Of a stretch of DNA of 64,000 nucleotides, positions 1 through 12,116 are shown piece by piece. The notes below the pieces were generated by a model. The model was not told where the DNA came from and made no database searches. It was given only the letters and a program-made list of their open reading frames with translations. Origin of the DNA: Larimichthys crocea (taxonomy: Eukaryota > Chordata > Actinopteri > Sciaenidae). Positions within the stretch are counted from its first letter, which is position 1; every line of letters begins with the position of its first letter. A program made the position numbers and the translations under genes. The stretch is from positions 6,664,979 to 6,728,978 of the forward strand of contig NC_040022.1 in the NCBI RefSeq assembly GCF_000972845.2, written 5' to 3'.

Positions 1-213
1 CTCCTTTGACAAATGCAGAATCAGCAGCTGTCTATTGTACTTGCCATTTGATTAAGTGAAGATTCGTATGTTTTAGTACCGGACATGCAGAATTCATTGC
101 TTAGCTTGATTAAAAGCTACAATCAGATTTGCTTTTTTAATGAATGAGTTCATATTTGCATACTTGTCTCCATTTTGTATTACATATAGACATAAATACA
201 TATTTTTACAAGT

Positions 214-285
214 AGGGGGCACCCAGATTTGAACTGGGGACCTCTTGATCTGCAGTCAAATGCTCTACCACTGAGCTATACCCCC
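214..285 (-). tRNA. tRNA-Cys (anticodon GCA)
   Basis: Read on the minus strand this is a 72-nt cloverleaf. The acceptor stem is GGGGG/CCCCC followed by discriminator base U. The D-arm carries TAGCTCAGTGG (A box), the anticodon loop CTGCAGA gives GCA, and the T-arm stem CCCAG/CTGGG encloses loop TTCAAAT (B box). It has no intron. On the minus strand there is no run of four or more T within about 100 nt downstream, so Pol III termination may be loose. Two decayed copies follow at about 200-bp spacing. Confidence 0.96.
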
Positions 286-422
286 TGTACATAGACATAA
301 ATAGCTCGATACATTAACCAAAATTAACCATGACCAGATGAAATAAGACACTAACTGACCTGTTTACTCTGATTTAATTAATTCTTTTCATCTATATGGA
401 TAATGATGTTCAGAAGGTAGGC

Positions 423-494
423 AGGAAGCACCATGATTTGACCTGAGAACCTCTTGATTTGCAGTAAAATCTGCTGCCACTGAGCTATAACAAC
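423..494 (-). pseudogene. Decayed tRNA-Cys copy
   Basis: It aligns along its whole length with the intact tRNA-Cys at 214-285 (anticodon-loop, D-arm and T-arm segments are recognisable). The acceptor stem is lost (GUUGU against AGGAAGC instead of GGGGG/CCCCC) and the T-stem no longer pairs well. The GCA anticodon can still be read. It is the middle member of a local tandem series of three. Confidence 0.8.
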
Positions 495-583
495 AGCTAG
501 CTGATATGTTCACACTGATTAGTTAACATTCACATAAATATAAAAGCAAATATTTGAGACATGACTCAAGTGTTTTTATATAC

Positions 584-652
584 ACGGAGCACCCAAAATT
601 AAACTAGGGCCCCCTTGATCTGTAGTCAAATGCTCATTGAGCGATACACCTT
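584..652 (-). pseudogene. Decayed tRNA-Cys copy, second
   Basis: This is the third member of the tandem series. It is alignable with 214-285 but about 3 nt shorter, with deletions in the D-arm, a broken acceptor stem and an ACA anticodon. An ACA anticodon would still read a Cys codon (UGU), but the fold is not credible as a working tRNA. Confidence 0.75.
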
Positions 653-756
653 ATGAAAGCAACTAACTGGTTCTTACTGATGATCTGGTAAATTACAATT
701 TCAATAAAAAACATGAAGATAATCTCTCTCAGGACATTTTTGTGTGTGAGACTCAC

Positions 757-2135
757 CACAGCCTGCTTGTATGAATTTGACAGAATGCCATGGACTCTGA
801 CTTGGCCGTGTCGAATATCATTCATGTCTACCCATAGTTCCTGCGCACGCTGGTCTTCTGGGCCAAAACTACGCCATGTGTAGTACTTGCCAGAATCCTC
901 CTTCCAGACAGAGAAGCACAGAGGATCAGAGGTTGTGATGGTGTGTCATACAGGCATATGGTTAAATCATATGATGTCATATACTTTTCCAAGTGAGTGG
1001 AAAAGAGTACATTGTACTTTCCAAAAGAGGGCAGTGTTTCAACTCCAACTAAAACAAACAGAACATACAAGAAAATAATAAATGCCACAAGCCATAACGT
1101 TCATGAGAAACACTGTGGTGTAGCACTCACCACTACACGTGTCATGTTGTCTGGCAGGGTGTCGATGGTTAGTCCTCCACCCAGGACCGCCCTGCTTATC
1201 CTGGTGTGGCCTGAGGACGACCTCTGCGCTCTGTGAGGATGACTGTCACCTCCGGTTGACTCTTCATGTTGTTGTGAGATCACAGTGTACCAGTTGTCTG
1301 TCAGAAATAATGAATATTGGGTTAGTACGCTGAGCAGCCCATTATGGGATGTGATCATATGAGCACTTTCTTTTATGTCAACCGATTCCCACATTCTCAT
1401 TTCAATGTAAAAGACCCTGACAGCGGTACCACACACTGTCAGGAAACATCTCAGATGCCAGTTGTATTCAGACTCTCAGAATGATGTTTACAGTTGTTGC
1501 TCTGTGCCCAGCCAATCAGCAAAAGGAAAAATTACAATGTGCTTTTGAAATTGTCAGCCTTAGCCTCGTCAGTTAAAGCCATTGTTGACTGAAGACAAAA
1601 ACAATACAAATAACATTTAGTGATGCTCGGAAGGAGCTGTCAAACCCAACAAACAATGGAAACCATATTTGGTAAGCAAACTGGGGTAGGTATGCTTTGT
1701 TTTAAAGTTTGGCGTGTTTTAATTTAAGGCTTGTCTTTCTTTCAAGCCACATATGATGTTAGGAATTTATTTTACTGTTGCGCCACACTGTGATTTTCTA
1801 TCGAGTGTGGAAAGTACAAGTCTCCTGTTTGGATATGGACTTATGGCCATCTTGGTCAACCTGTTACAGCTGTACATTTGGAGCCAAACAGGGAAAAATG
1901 TCTTGGCGGAGCTCTCAAGAGTCAGTCCTATTGAGGTTCTACAAAGCACAGACAAAATATATGATATAGTCTGCAGAAATGTTCATGTTCAGTTCTATGT
2001 ATGTATGTATGTATGTATGTATGTATGTATGTATGTATGTATGCATGCATGTATGTATGTATGTATGCATGCATGTATGTATATATGTATGCATGCATGT
2101 ATGTATATATGTATGCATGCATGTATGTATGTATG

Positions 2136-2191
<56 letters not shown>

Positions 2192-5100
2192 GTGTTTTCG
2201 GAATATTACGGTGATTTGTTGCTGACTGTGCCTTTTTCAGGTACTTTACGGGACACGGCGATGACGTCACGCAGCAGCCTATATATACCCAGAAAACAGC
2301 CCTCACTTTCGCGGGGTGTCTCATCTAACCCTAAGTTAGGGCGGCCTCCTGTCCTTAACGTTGACTGGTTTCTTGTCTGGCTTCCAGTGAACAACAGGAG
2401 GTGTTTGAGGAGTACGAACAACGACAACTTAAAAAAAAAAAAAAAAAAAAGCCCAGACAATCACCCCGCCGTGTTCAGTTTCCCGTTCAAGAAACGCCGT
2501 GAACGTCCCGCCGTGGTCAGCTCGGCTGCCGCGAAGAGTTGGTCTCTGCTGCCGCGGTGTTTTCATGTCGGGATTAACTCGCAACTGAGCAGAGTAAAAC
2601 TGAGCAGGGTGAGTTTAGCAGATCTCCCAGTGGTCTGTTAGAAATCCCGCGCTCAAACACCTGATCACCTTTGTTACACCGACCGTGCCAACCTGACTCG
2701 GGCTCGTGTGGGAAGCTCCACCAGCTCGAGCTAGCGCTAGCCTAGACCTGGAGGTAACACCAGCAGCACCGGTGTTTCACCTGGCCTTCCCCCTGAACTG
2801 TGGAGACACGGCCTGCTTAAAAGCACGGGGCGGAGTGGACCTTTGTTTGACCGCCTAAGTTGCTAAAATGTTGGCCTTTTTTCAAAGGCTTTCTGTTGTA
2901 TTATAAAGCAGACTTCAGCCTCCATTTCACATTGCCTCTGTGACCCGTCTTTAGTTACTTTAGCAGCGTTTAACAGTGATTTCTTCCACTGAGCCGAAGC
3001 CACCTGTTTGCTCTCCAACACTCGTCGTTACAAACCTGGTTCAAATAAATTGTAATGACATCAACCCCCATGCAGCGCATTAGTGTCGTGGGTCTAGATC
3101 CTATCATGAAATACGCCTGGACCTTTTTTTTTTTTTAATGTTGAAAGAATTTGCTTTGCTTGTGAAATGGCTGAAAATTCCCCCAGCACTCGTGCAAAAG
3201 AATAAAAACATCTCAAAGAGACATTTACGTTCAATAAAACGTGACACAGACAGATGTTGAGGTTTGCAAATAACTTACAAAAGGGAGCAGGGCGTAGCAC
3301 ACTACGGTGTGAAAAATATGGTATAAAAGGGAACTCCACCTCCAACCACAAACCCACACTATTATACAAGGTGTCTGTTGTATTGGCCTCAAAGTGGACA
3401 TGGAGTAACACCATGTTCAGACTAACCTGCCAAAGGAAATGCTTCAAATTAAGACATTTTATATGTTTTTTCAAGCCTAAGAAGACAATAGAGAACGTCC
3501 TCACATGCAGACATACCTCCCACTCCATGTCCTATTTTTACTAGCCCATGTTAATGAGAAAATTAACAGACTGGAGCGTAATCCATTATGCAGTTTTGCA
3601 GATGTTCATTGTCAAACAGAAAAGCAGCTCGACCCTGAGCGTTAGTCTTAAAACTGAAGAATCTGCCATATTTAGCTTCTAAACGTTTTCTTATGGGTAC
3701 CAGCACCGGTTGCAGTGCTTCTTCTTCCAATGAATCGTTAGTTGACTTTGGTTGCATGCCTACATTTCTGTCCTAAGTGTTGGAGGCGAAACACAGGCCC
3801 GTTGGTTCCTCAACCATGTCCTGTGCCAAACCCCCAGAGTTGTGTCTGACACTGGCTGCTTGAAACACCACTCTGCATTCACACAATTATAATACTGATG
3901 ACTTCCACAGCCATCAGAACAACAATGCGTCATTTAACAAGTTTCTGAAGCAACAGCCCAAATGTCTTCATAGGGAGCGTAGTTGTATTTGTCCATGAGT
4001 GTTACTCTCCACCCTTTGATTCAATTAAGTGGTGCGTCAATGCATTCGTGGCACTTCATATGTTAAACCTAGATGTGTGATTATTGAGCACCGGATCCGC
4101 CCTGTTATGGCATCCATGAGGTAAGAGGAGGAATAGCGTACGCACAGTTGTTGAGGCCTGCAATGCAGCAGATAAACATATCCTGGTTTATAATGGCTGG
4201 GAGGGGTTCAGACGTCTGGATGTGAAGTTGTGGCTTATAGCATCTACTCAGGTCATTGCTCTCACAGCCAGTAGTATTGAAATCACTGGCAGATAACCCA
4301 AACACAGAGACGGGAGTCATATTGAGAAACTGACAAAAAACTCCTGCTATACTTATCTATTTCTATTGAAATGATTCACTGGATTCCAAATATGACGAGC
4401 TCTTACTCTTACTTATCTTTAACCATGCATATAAAATACTGCTTACATTTGACTTTTGAAGGAGCGAAAACTTTACCATTATAAACAATATTTGTACACT
4501 TTTTGTGAGAAGTGAACTTTTTGAAACCTTTGGATGTCTCTGAACTACATTACACCCTGAACTCAATAATAAACTCACTCGCACTCCAACTAGCCTCGCA
4601 AATCTAGAAAATTATAGATCTATTCATCTATTTGTAGGAGCTTTATTGGTGAAGAGAGATAGTGATAAAGATTTATTTGATTTTAAAAGGACGTGTGTAG
4701 GATTTAATGGTATCTAGCGGTGGAGTTGCAGATTGCAACCACCTCCACTCACACTCCTATTCCAATTTTACAGGAGAAACTCTGGTAGCCATAAAACATG
4801 CAAAAACCCTGAAGGAGCCAGTCTTTAGTTTTTTTGGGCTACTGTGTTAAACATGGTGGACCCTTCTAAAGTGAAACAATATTTTCAGGTTATTATACAC
4901 AAATGAAAACATAGTTATGCATATTATATTCCATAGATAGAGCCCCCTAATTGACACACCAGACTTTTATATTTAAGTTTAAGGTTTTCGTATAAAATAA
5001 TATCTTTACTTACAGCTAACATCTGTTTGTAAAGTCCACATAATGCAATTTGATTTCATACTTATCTTTTCATAAATCCCCCTCAGCCCCCAAGACAAAT

Positions 5101-7671
5101 CCAGTGGGAGAGAATTGCAACCGAATACCAAAGTGGTGAATCAATATTAAGTTGGACCTTGATTTTGTTTTGTACATGTGCTCTTCCTTTAGAAAAAGAA
5201 CATGGTGCTGGCTCGGTTCGAAGTTAATTCCTAAGAATAGATAATGGTCTCTCTCACTGTTCATGTTGAGCCAAACAGCCAGACCATACCTCATCGTGCC
5301 AACGTGGAAATAGTGCTGGTGAGTTAGAAAGTTACAAAGATGTTGGTTGGTCAAAAACACTGATTCTGTGTTTGTTTGTTTCAGGGTGTAATGAGAGCAG
5401 TACTCAGACAAAGGATGGCAAGCATTATGTGAAAGACCTGTTAAGGTAAAACAGAAGCCAGTTATTTTTTTTCAAATATAGCCAATGAAAGTGCAGATGT
5501 TTTGGACAAAAAAAAAAAACTGACCTCTGCCCACTCTTTTAGGAGCTACCAAACCACGACATTTAGCTGCCTTTTTCTGTGAGCGGTCAGCTCAGAGCGG
5601 TCTGAGAGAACACACCCTTCCTGAGCAGAGGCTGGAGGAGCTGGCATGGACTCCTCAACATCACCCACAATAAACATGTATAGTTCATTTCAAGGCGTGT
5701 GGTTGACTTGCAGATGGTGCAATTTTTTAGTTCCATTCCACTGAATCAGACTTTTGTCAAAACAGTGATTTATAATTGAGAAAAGAAATGTTGTTGATGA
5801 TGTTATTTAACACAAGACCCCTACATAGATTAATAAATGCTTCAGGAATGTCATAAGGTGGTAAATCACTTTGTATTTTGGCCAGTAATGAGCTGCTGAC
5901 GTGCTATAGCAACAATCACCATGGAATGAATGCTTTGAGCACACAGATGAGATGTCATGCTATGTCACATGAGATGTGAATTTATAACATCCCTAAGAGG
6001 GTGCAGCAAAGCTACATTTCACAATAAAACTATAAGGACATTTCAAAATTTGGTTCAGCCTTGTTAAGAGAACTGGTTGCCTGACTTTCTTTCTCCTATG
6101 ATGAAAGCAAGTCTCTGCATGGACGTGCTAGAAATGTCAATTCTTTGCTTTTCATTGTCTGATAAGAGACATGAATTAAGGAGACAGAGTTCAGGTCAAA
6201 GCCATTCCCCATACAAATGCTGTTCCAGATTAAAGTGTGGTTCAAGGAACAAGTTGCTCCGCTGTTGGCAGATAACTGTTTTTGTTCTTGCCTTTTGATT
6301 TTTCCTAAAACACAAGCATGCTTTTTTGCTGTTACAAGTCAAAATGCACATCACTTTTATGAAATAAGAGTCAGTCTGGGATCAATCTGGGATGCACAGA
6401 CAATAACATCCTATCTATGATCTGATCTTGCAAAACAATCTTTTTACGCATTGCTCTTCATTCTTGTATTCCATGCTTAGCTCCAGCATGTCTGGATCAG
6501 CTTCAGGCCATTTGTTAAGAAAACCTCTCAGCAGTGCAGGAGACAAGAGGCCAAACATTGAGGTCATTGTCGGGTACACAATTCATTTTCAGTTCAGGGC
6601 TCTGTGTTTTTACAGTCTGATTCAGATGGCGTAGATAGCTCTCTTGGGACCAGAGTCATTTTTAAAAATCCGAGTAGTATATAATGTTGAGTGACACAAC
6701 AGATAAGAGTAAATTAGACACAGGAAAGGAGGATATGCTAGGTTAATACTGACTGCTGACCCTTTATGTTGCAAGCACATATGCGAGCACCTCCTACATA
6801 GTAATCTGTGATGGTGTTTCATCTGCAACACATTTCCTCATCCAGAAAAACAATTTTAGGAAGTGTAGGGAATATATTCCATTTGATACTGCATCTCCTT
6901 AAACACTTCAGATGATGAATTAGTGTGGAGGCAGGAGAGAAGTTACACAGAGTACAGAAACAGTACAGAGTGGCCAGTCAAATTCCTCAGAGCTGGAAAT
7001 AAATGAATATAAATGTCCCGAACAGACCTCCCTCCTGCATATCACTCAAAAACATACGGTTACTGATAAATCTGTGTTCACTGTCCAAGAGCTCCACAAG
7101 CCTCCAACAGTTTTGTGTCTAGCAGGGAGGCAAGAAGAAAAACAAAGTCTATATCTAATTTTAAACCTGAGACAGGCTGTTTGTGGGTTGTTGTTTAGAC
7201 TCAGTGGCATGCTTGTGGAATGGGGTATTTTTATTGTACACTTTATTGTAAACTAGGCCATTTACTTTTGTGTTTAAAATTAAAAGGGCATGGCATGCTC
7301 ATTTGCTTCTCCATAAAGACTCCTACTGAAGTTTATGCTGAGTTAAAATAGCGAGTACAGCACGAAGAGCAGCAATATAACAATTAAGAAGAAGTATATG
7401 AGCTATTTCTTTAACTCATGGCTGTGACAAGAAAAACATTTTTTTTTTGCATGCAGAGGTTGACTGCACAGACACAAACTAATAAAGATAATAAAGTGGA
7501 AGACAGACTTGGTACACCTGTAAGCTCGAGCATCTGTGGCAACACAGGTAGAAAGATTAAAGCAATGAGGACTGAGGGAAACCGGGTCTCACCTGTTTGC
7601 CGTTGATCCCAAACTCTTGCCAGCTCTGTTTGGGGAAGACAGAGGAACAGCATCACCAAACTGAAACACAT
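757..7671 (-). CDS. plxdc1: Plexin domain-containing protein 1 (TEM7), 5' part
   Basis: Partial gene. Coding exons are 7671-7593 (start ATG at 7671), 1297-1131 and 900-757; the rest lies beyond the left edge. Exon 1 encodes a signal peptide (MCFSLVMLFLCLPQ) and ends in phase 1. Exon 2 needs exactly two bases to continue and reads through to IDTLPDNMTRVV. Exon 3 gives EDSGKYY, ELWVDMNDI and VHGILSNSYKQAV. These match the vertebrate PLXDC1 N-terminal region just before the conserved extracellular domain. All junctions are GT-AG and phases agree. PLXDC1 is a single-pass type I membrane protein of endothelial and other cells, reported as a receptor for PEDF. The neighbour arl5c agrees with human gene order. 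PLXDC1 rather than PLXDC2 is chosen mainly from this context. Confidence 0.93.
1995..2191. repeat. Compound TATG/TATC microsatellite
   Basis: About 200 bp of tetranucleotide repeat: a TATG block interrupted by GCATGCATG and TATATATG variants, followed by about 15 uninterrupted TATC units. Long open frames across it are repeat translations and not genes. Confidence 0.97.
2200..2830 (+). promoter_or_regulatory. CpG-rich promoter-like block with CRE and TATA box
   Basis: GC- and CpG-rich sequence stands out from AT-rich surroundings. It contains a full palindromic cAMP response element TGACGTCA at 2262-2269, and a TATA box TATATATACC at 2280-2289 eleven bases further on, an order that suits plus-strand transcription starting near 2310. 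A consensus splice donor (GCAGG then GTGAGT) sits at about 2609, so 2310-2608 could be a first exon, apart from an internal A-run at about 2430-2449. The block lies in plxdc1 intron 1 on the opposite strand. No downstream plus-strand coding exon was recognised. It may be the start of a non-coding RNA, or the promoter of a mobile element. Confidence 0.45.
3560..4320 (-). pseudogene. Degenerate coding-like remnant, unidentified
   Basis: The minus strand shows coding-like segments broken by stops and frame changes. One frame at 3563-3757 reads KRLEAKYGRFFSFKTNAQGR then FDNEHLQNCIMDYAP. The same frame continues upstream through one TAG into LAQDMVEEPTGLCFASNT. Another frame holds 4105-4320. Composition looks protein-like but I recognise no family. 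It could be an old mobile-element or processed-gene remnant, or chance. Confidence 0.25.
4682..4977. repeat. Fish MITE-like interspersed repeat
   Basis: It begins near AAAGGACGTGTGTAGGATTT, continues with TATCTAGCGGTGGAGTTGCA and a stretch of AACCACC, and ends CCCCCTAATTGACACACCAG. This follows the layout of a non-autonomous repeat I know as common in percomorph genomes, in which the ends are imperfect inverted copies (GTGTGTAGGATT against ACACACCAG). No coding capacity. A related end is present near 47955-47976. Confidence 0.6.
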
Positions 7672-7820
7672 GTCGGGCAGCAAAAGACAAAAATAATAAC
7701 ATAAAAAAAACACAGCTTTTTCTCTCTTCACGTCCTCCTCCTTTTCTTCTCCTCTTTGCAAAAACTGTTTTCTCTGAATCCCACTTGCACCCGTCACTCT
7801 CTTCCTCTCTCCGATTCTCC

Positions 7821-7857
7821 CTCTCTGCACACACACACACACACACGCATACACACA
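7821..7857. repeat. CA microsatellite
   Basis: About ten CA units followed by imperfect CA/CATA sequence, in the 5' flank of plxdc1 about 150 bp upstream of its start codon. Confidence 0.95.
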
Positions 7858-7921
7858 AATACACTCACACCAGCCTGTTTCTAACTACACCCTTTTCTCT
7901 CCTCCTCAGTGCTGTTCGTCC

Positions 7922-7935
7922 GTTGCCATGGTGAT
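7922..7935 (+). promoter_or_regulatory. RFX X-box-like motif upstream of plxdc1
   Basis: GTTGCCATGGTGAT matches the RFX-factor X-box layout (GTTGCC, short spacer, degenerate inverted half). It is about 250 bp upstream of the plxdc1 start codon, so it could lie in the promoter. Binding is inferred from the motif only. Confidence 0.4.
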
Positions 7936-9754
7936 TACAAAAGACACAAGGATAAGCTGAGGAGGCTTTGGAGCAGACAGGAGAAGGTCGATCATATGTG
8001 CAGACTTTAAAGACCTGGACATTGAGTTTTTATTTATTTATTCCAGTTTCTCTCATAATTTGAGTAATCCAATGTCAGCAGAGTGTGTGGTGCCTCCCAC
8101 TGTCCAACATGCTGCAAGGACAGCAAGAAAGCTAACATGATTGCTAACAATGCCAGGCCTGAAATCAGTGTTTTGATATTACACATTCCATGTCAGGTCT
8201 GTTTATGACTACCCAAAACATTATGTCTCTATTCTAACAACAACATCCTTCTGTTGCATATTAATTTCCAGCAGAAGTTTAGATCCCTCCATAAACCTTC
8301 TAAAGTTGAGTTGAAGGTTCTATGAAGCCTCAATGAAAACTGAATGGATATCTTATAAATGAGCAGTCTTTGAAGTGTGCAACTTCTCATTTGTGCTCCC
8401 CTGCAGACCTTCAGCAGAGAGGTGGTAACACAAAATTGGAATAATTTGGACTAAAAAGACTGTGACTTTGGAAGATACACACTTGATTCGCCTGAATCAG
8501 TCTGCTGAAAACTAATATGAGCTTACACATGCATTTTTTTTGTTTTATAAGCAGAGATTTCTAATGCTTTAAATTAGGAAATCATCTCATTCTCACATTC
8601 CAGTTGATAAGTGTGCTATCGCGATGCTCTTTATCAACCAAAGCATGCCATTAAATGTTGAGGCTTAAATGTGTCTTGAGATGTTTGTGTGCTCTAGATC
8701 AGCTACTGTCAAACTGAAAATAAAACAGCCCTGGGAATTCAGACATTGATTCATAAAGGAGGAAACCTTGTGATAACATATGGTAATTCATCTTAAAGTC
8801 TTGGAAAGGTTACATAAAATGATTTGAAAGACCAAAAGACAGAGAAGGCCAGGGCTTAGTATAAACATCCAGATGGGACCTCTCCTCAGCTGGAACATGT
8901 TATCCTGCCTGGGAGGAGCAGCTGTGACTCATCTATCATACTTGGATTACTGTATATGTATATACCAGTGTTCATGGAGGCATAGTGTAGCTAGAGTTAA
9001 ATTTGCTTGTGTTACTTGTGTGGTGTGTAACCTGTATGTAGACTAAAAAAACTACAATCCTACACACACAAACAATCTAACCTATGCTGTATTTAGACTG
9101 TGTTCACCTCTTGTCTGTGTATAATAGCTATATCTTTAAGTTACTTACATGTCTACATGTCTACATATTTGGCTCTTATTAAGGGTCTTCAATGTTTTTC
9201 AAGCCGAGGACCTTAAAATCCAGCACCAAAATCAGTGTGCCATACAACCCCACTGTCCTTTGACCCAACTTTGTGATGAAATTATATTAGAAATTATATT
9301 AACCATTACTCATCACAGACTTTTAAATCTTTTGTTAAAATGCAGCTGTATTATTTAAAAGTAACACATTTACAAAATCTCTATCTAACACAGCTGTATT
9401 TGTTTAGTCTACAGACCACATTTTTAATTTTGATACTATAAAACTAAAATATTGCCCTCTCCCTCAGACTTTAATTTGCTTTAATATAGTAAATGGGAAT
9501 AGCTGTATGTCAAACAATGACAGTATAAAGAACCAAAGGCTATCCCTAAAGAAATAAATCTAACAGAGAACTTCAAGGGAATGCTCATATAATTAGATAG
9601 ATTAATAATAACAAACTTGAAATATTTTGAAAATGAAATTGTCAATTTCAGCTTTGAAAGTTTATTTTGGATGCAACATTCTGTTAATAGACTGAAATGC
9701 AAACTTACTTTACTCCCTGTTGCCGTCTGTCAAAATAGTAAGTGCAGATTCTGT

Positions 9755-9935
9755 TTTCCCTAACCTTATGAAAGTAGCCATTTTAACCCAAACCACGATA
9801 TTTCCGTAACATTTACCAAGTCGTTTTTGTACCTAAACTTAACCAAACCGTAACCACATCATGTCACATCATGTGAACAGTTTTTCGAAAGCAATTGACG
9901 TCACTGACCAGTAGGGGGCGACATTTGCTTCACAG
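9755..9935. repeat. Percomorph interspersed repeat fragment
   Basis: The segment AACCCAAACCACGATATTTC, then ACCAAGTCGTTTTTGTACCT and AACTTAACCAAACC, belongs to a repeat widely seen in percomorph fish DNA, recognised from memory of its AACCTAACCAA-rich wording. It ends near CAGTAGGGGGCGACATTTGC. No coding capacity. Confidence 0.55.
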
Positions 9936-10153
9936 CCGTAACGGCTCTGCTCTGTACATGTAAACTCATTTCTCCCGTTAGTGGTCAAATAACATATTGT
10001 ATACCGATAATATGAAATACCACAATTCTCAACAAAAAATGTTATTGTCTTCTAAAAATAATTACGTGTGTTGGTGTGTATCGCCAAGACAAATACCAGA
10101 GCCAGGCTGACGTCATGATCAAATAGAAGTTCTACTGCCTGCTTTCGCCGTAA

Positions 10154-10225
10154 GGGGGTATAGCTCAGTGGTAGAGCATTTGACTGCAGATCAAGAGGTC
10201 TCCGGTTCAAATCCGGATGCCCCCT
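10154..10225 (+). tRNA. tRNA-Cys (anticodon GCA)
   Basis: A 72-nt cloverleaf: acceptor stem GGGGG/CCCCC, A box TAGCTCAGTGG, anticodon loop CTGCAGA (GCA) and T-stem TCCGG/CCGGA around TTCAAAT. A strong Pol III terminator (TTTTC then about ten T) follows from 10231. It is nearly identical to the copy at 41229-41300, from which it differs at one T-stem base. Confidence 0.97.
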
Positions 10226-12116
10226 GAAAGTTTTCTTTTTTTTTTTGCTTTTGTTTTAGTTTAATTTACCCTGCTCAGAAGCTGACATTTTCTGAGTCAT
10301 ATAAAATCAGGTAACGGCTGGTATGAGGTTTCACCTTAGGAAAGAGAACACCTCATGGCTCCACCAATCAAAGACAAACAAACAAACAGAGATATGTACA
10401 ACATGTATTATGTTGTGGAGAAATTGCTGAAGTCAAAGGTCAATGGTAAAGTCAGGAGGGAAGAAAGTGTTCAGGAGCCTCTGATGTCTTATGCTGTATT
10501 ATTTATTGACGCTTGGCCAAGGAGATTAGAGACACTTTCAAAGTACATCGGTCTCGCATTCTGACGAACTCGTGATGGTGAATAAACTTTAAACCCAAAG
10601 ATAACACCCCAAATACTACACGCCCAGAATTAGTCAAAGAGAATGTCTTTACCCATGGAGGTGTTATTGTCAGCATATTCTAGTCTGGAGACACAGATGT
10701 CTGTATACACAGATTGGAACGTCAGCGGCAAGCTATCTATTATGTCTAGGAAGGCAGCAATAGGTCTCTGTGACCCAGACCACCACAGTGTTGAGATATG
10801 GTGGCACCTAGTCAAAGTCAAACAATTAATACTGCAGAGGACCTCAAGGCCCACACGTGACCATGTGTAGCCTAAGGATAGAAAATTCCATAACATATTA
10901 CAGTATCTATAGTATAAGTAATATAATATAATATAGCATAATCTAACATAAAAAAATATCAGATTTTATCTGTGGTGCCAAAACCAGCTGCTGATTGAGG
11001 ATCTTTGCCTAATACTCACATTTAAGTCATTACTCTATCTGCCGGTATAAACACTTCAATGGTATGCTGTGTAATGTTGTTGGAAGAAAGAATATTACAG
11101 CTGCAGGAAAAATAAAAAGCACACAGTGCATATTTGCAAAGATAATATTTATTTTAAAAAAATCACACAATACAATATATACTCATAATCTTTAGCAGCT
11201 AGCTCCTTTTCCTATTTGGGAAATTTCTGTAATATACAGTTAATACTTTAAGAGCTTTGTTTAAAAAAAATAAATTATTAAACATTTTTAAGTCTAACAA
11301 ATGTGTCCTGTTGTTCACTGGCATAAAATACATGTTTATACTTTTAATTTCATGTACAGACTTGTATCAAAACATTGCAGAGTTTCTGAAGGCCACAGGA
11401 GCTACAGTGTGTGCAAAAGTCTGAGGCTTGATATTAGGCAGCTACGAAACTCACTTTGTGATTGGAAAGCTGTTTTGTAACAAGCGAGGTAAATCAAGAA
11501 AGATAGTCAGCAATCAAAGGTCAAAATGGAATCACGATTGTCATGCTCAAAGGGAAATGAGGTCACCAGATTGGCCTACTTAAATTTAAATGAGACAAAT
11601 AGCACATAGTGTTCAATTATCATCTGTGATCATCAAATGTAGGTGACATCTTTGGTATAAGATGTTCAGTCCTAGTAATTAATGAATGAATGATACTTTA
11701 ATAAAGTAAGGTGTGGTTTATCCCGGGTTAACTGTGGTGAGATAAAGGAATGATATTAGCACCAATGTGGAATGTGATATCACTGGTCACATAGGGTGTC
11801 TTAAACCTGGTACACCTCACTGTGCAGTAAACCAGATTATTAGAATATAATCAAACCACCAAGTGGCTCTTGAACAGTAGATATATGGCTGGTAAGGTAT
11901 CATCTGAGTTTCTCTGCTGCTCAGGAGGCAGCCCCTTTGCAGACTCTCACACAGCTGGGTAAGACATACTGTAGGTGTGGCGAGGCAGGCTCTATCACAG
12001 GTGCCATGTTCACAGGACTTTGCCCAAAACACTGTAAAAAATACCACACACTGTGGCTTTTGCAATGCCTTTGAGGGTGGCTCAGTTTGAGGAAGTTTCA
12101 TCCACTGGAATGGATT

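Larger units (their letters stand above)
1298..7592. other. plxdc1 intron 1
   Basis: This 6.3 kb intron lies between plxdc1 coding exons 1 and 2. It holds the tetranucleotide microsatellite, the CpG-rich block with CRE and TATA, a degenerate coding-like stretch around 3560-4320 and a copy of an interspersed repeat at about 4682-4977, each listed separately. I see no recognised gene in 5000-7590. Confidence 0.8.
7672..12116. other. Spacer between plxdc1 start and arl5c end
   Basis: This interval contains the 5' flank of plxdc1 (including a CA microsatellite and an X-box-like motif), an interspersed repeat at 9770-9935, a tRNA-Cys gene, and the probable 3' UTR of arl5c (from 12116 leftwards). 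A possible arl5c poly(A) signal, AATAAA on the minus strand, lies at 11148-11153. No protein-coding exon was recognised in 8000-11800. Confidence 0.7.

Noticed and set aside
1753..2641. Long plus-strand open frames of 153 and 220 codons
   Set aside because: Most of each is translation of the TATG/TATC microsatellite; no conserved domain, and no matching frame on either side.
3094..3528. 144-codon minus-strand frame
   Set aside because: Leu/Phe/His-rich AT-type composition with a terminal lysine run from a poly-T tract; no family resemblance.
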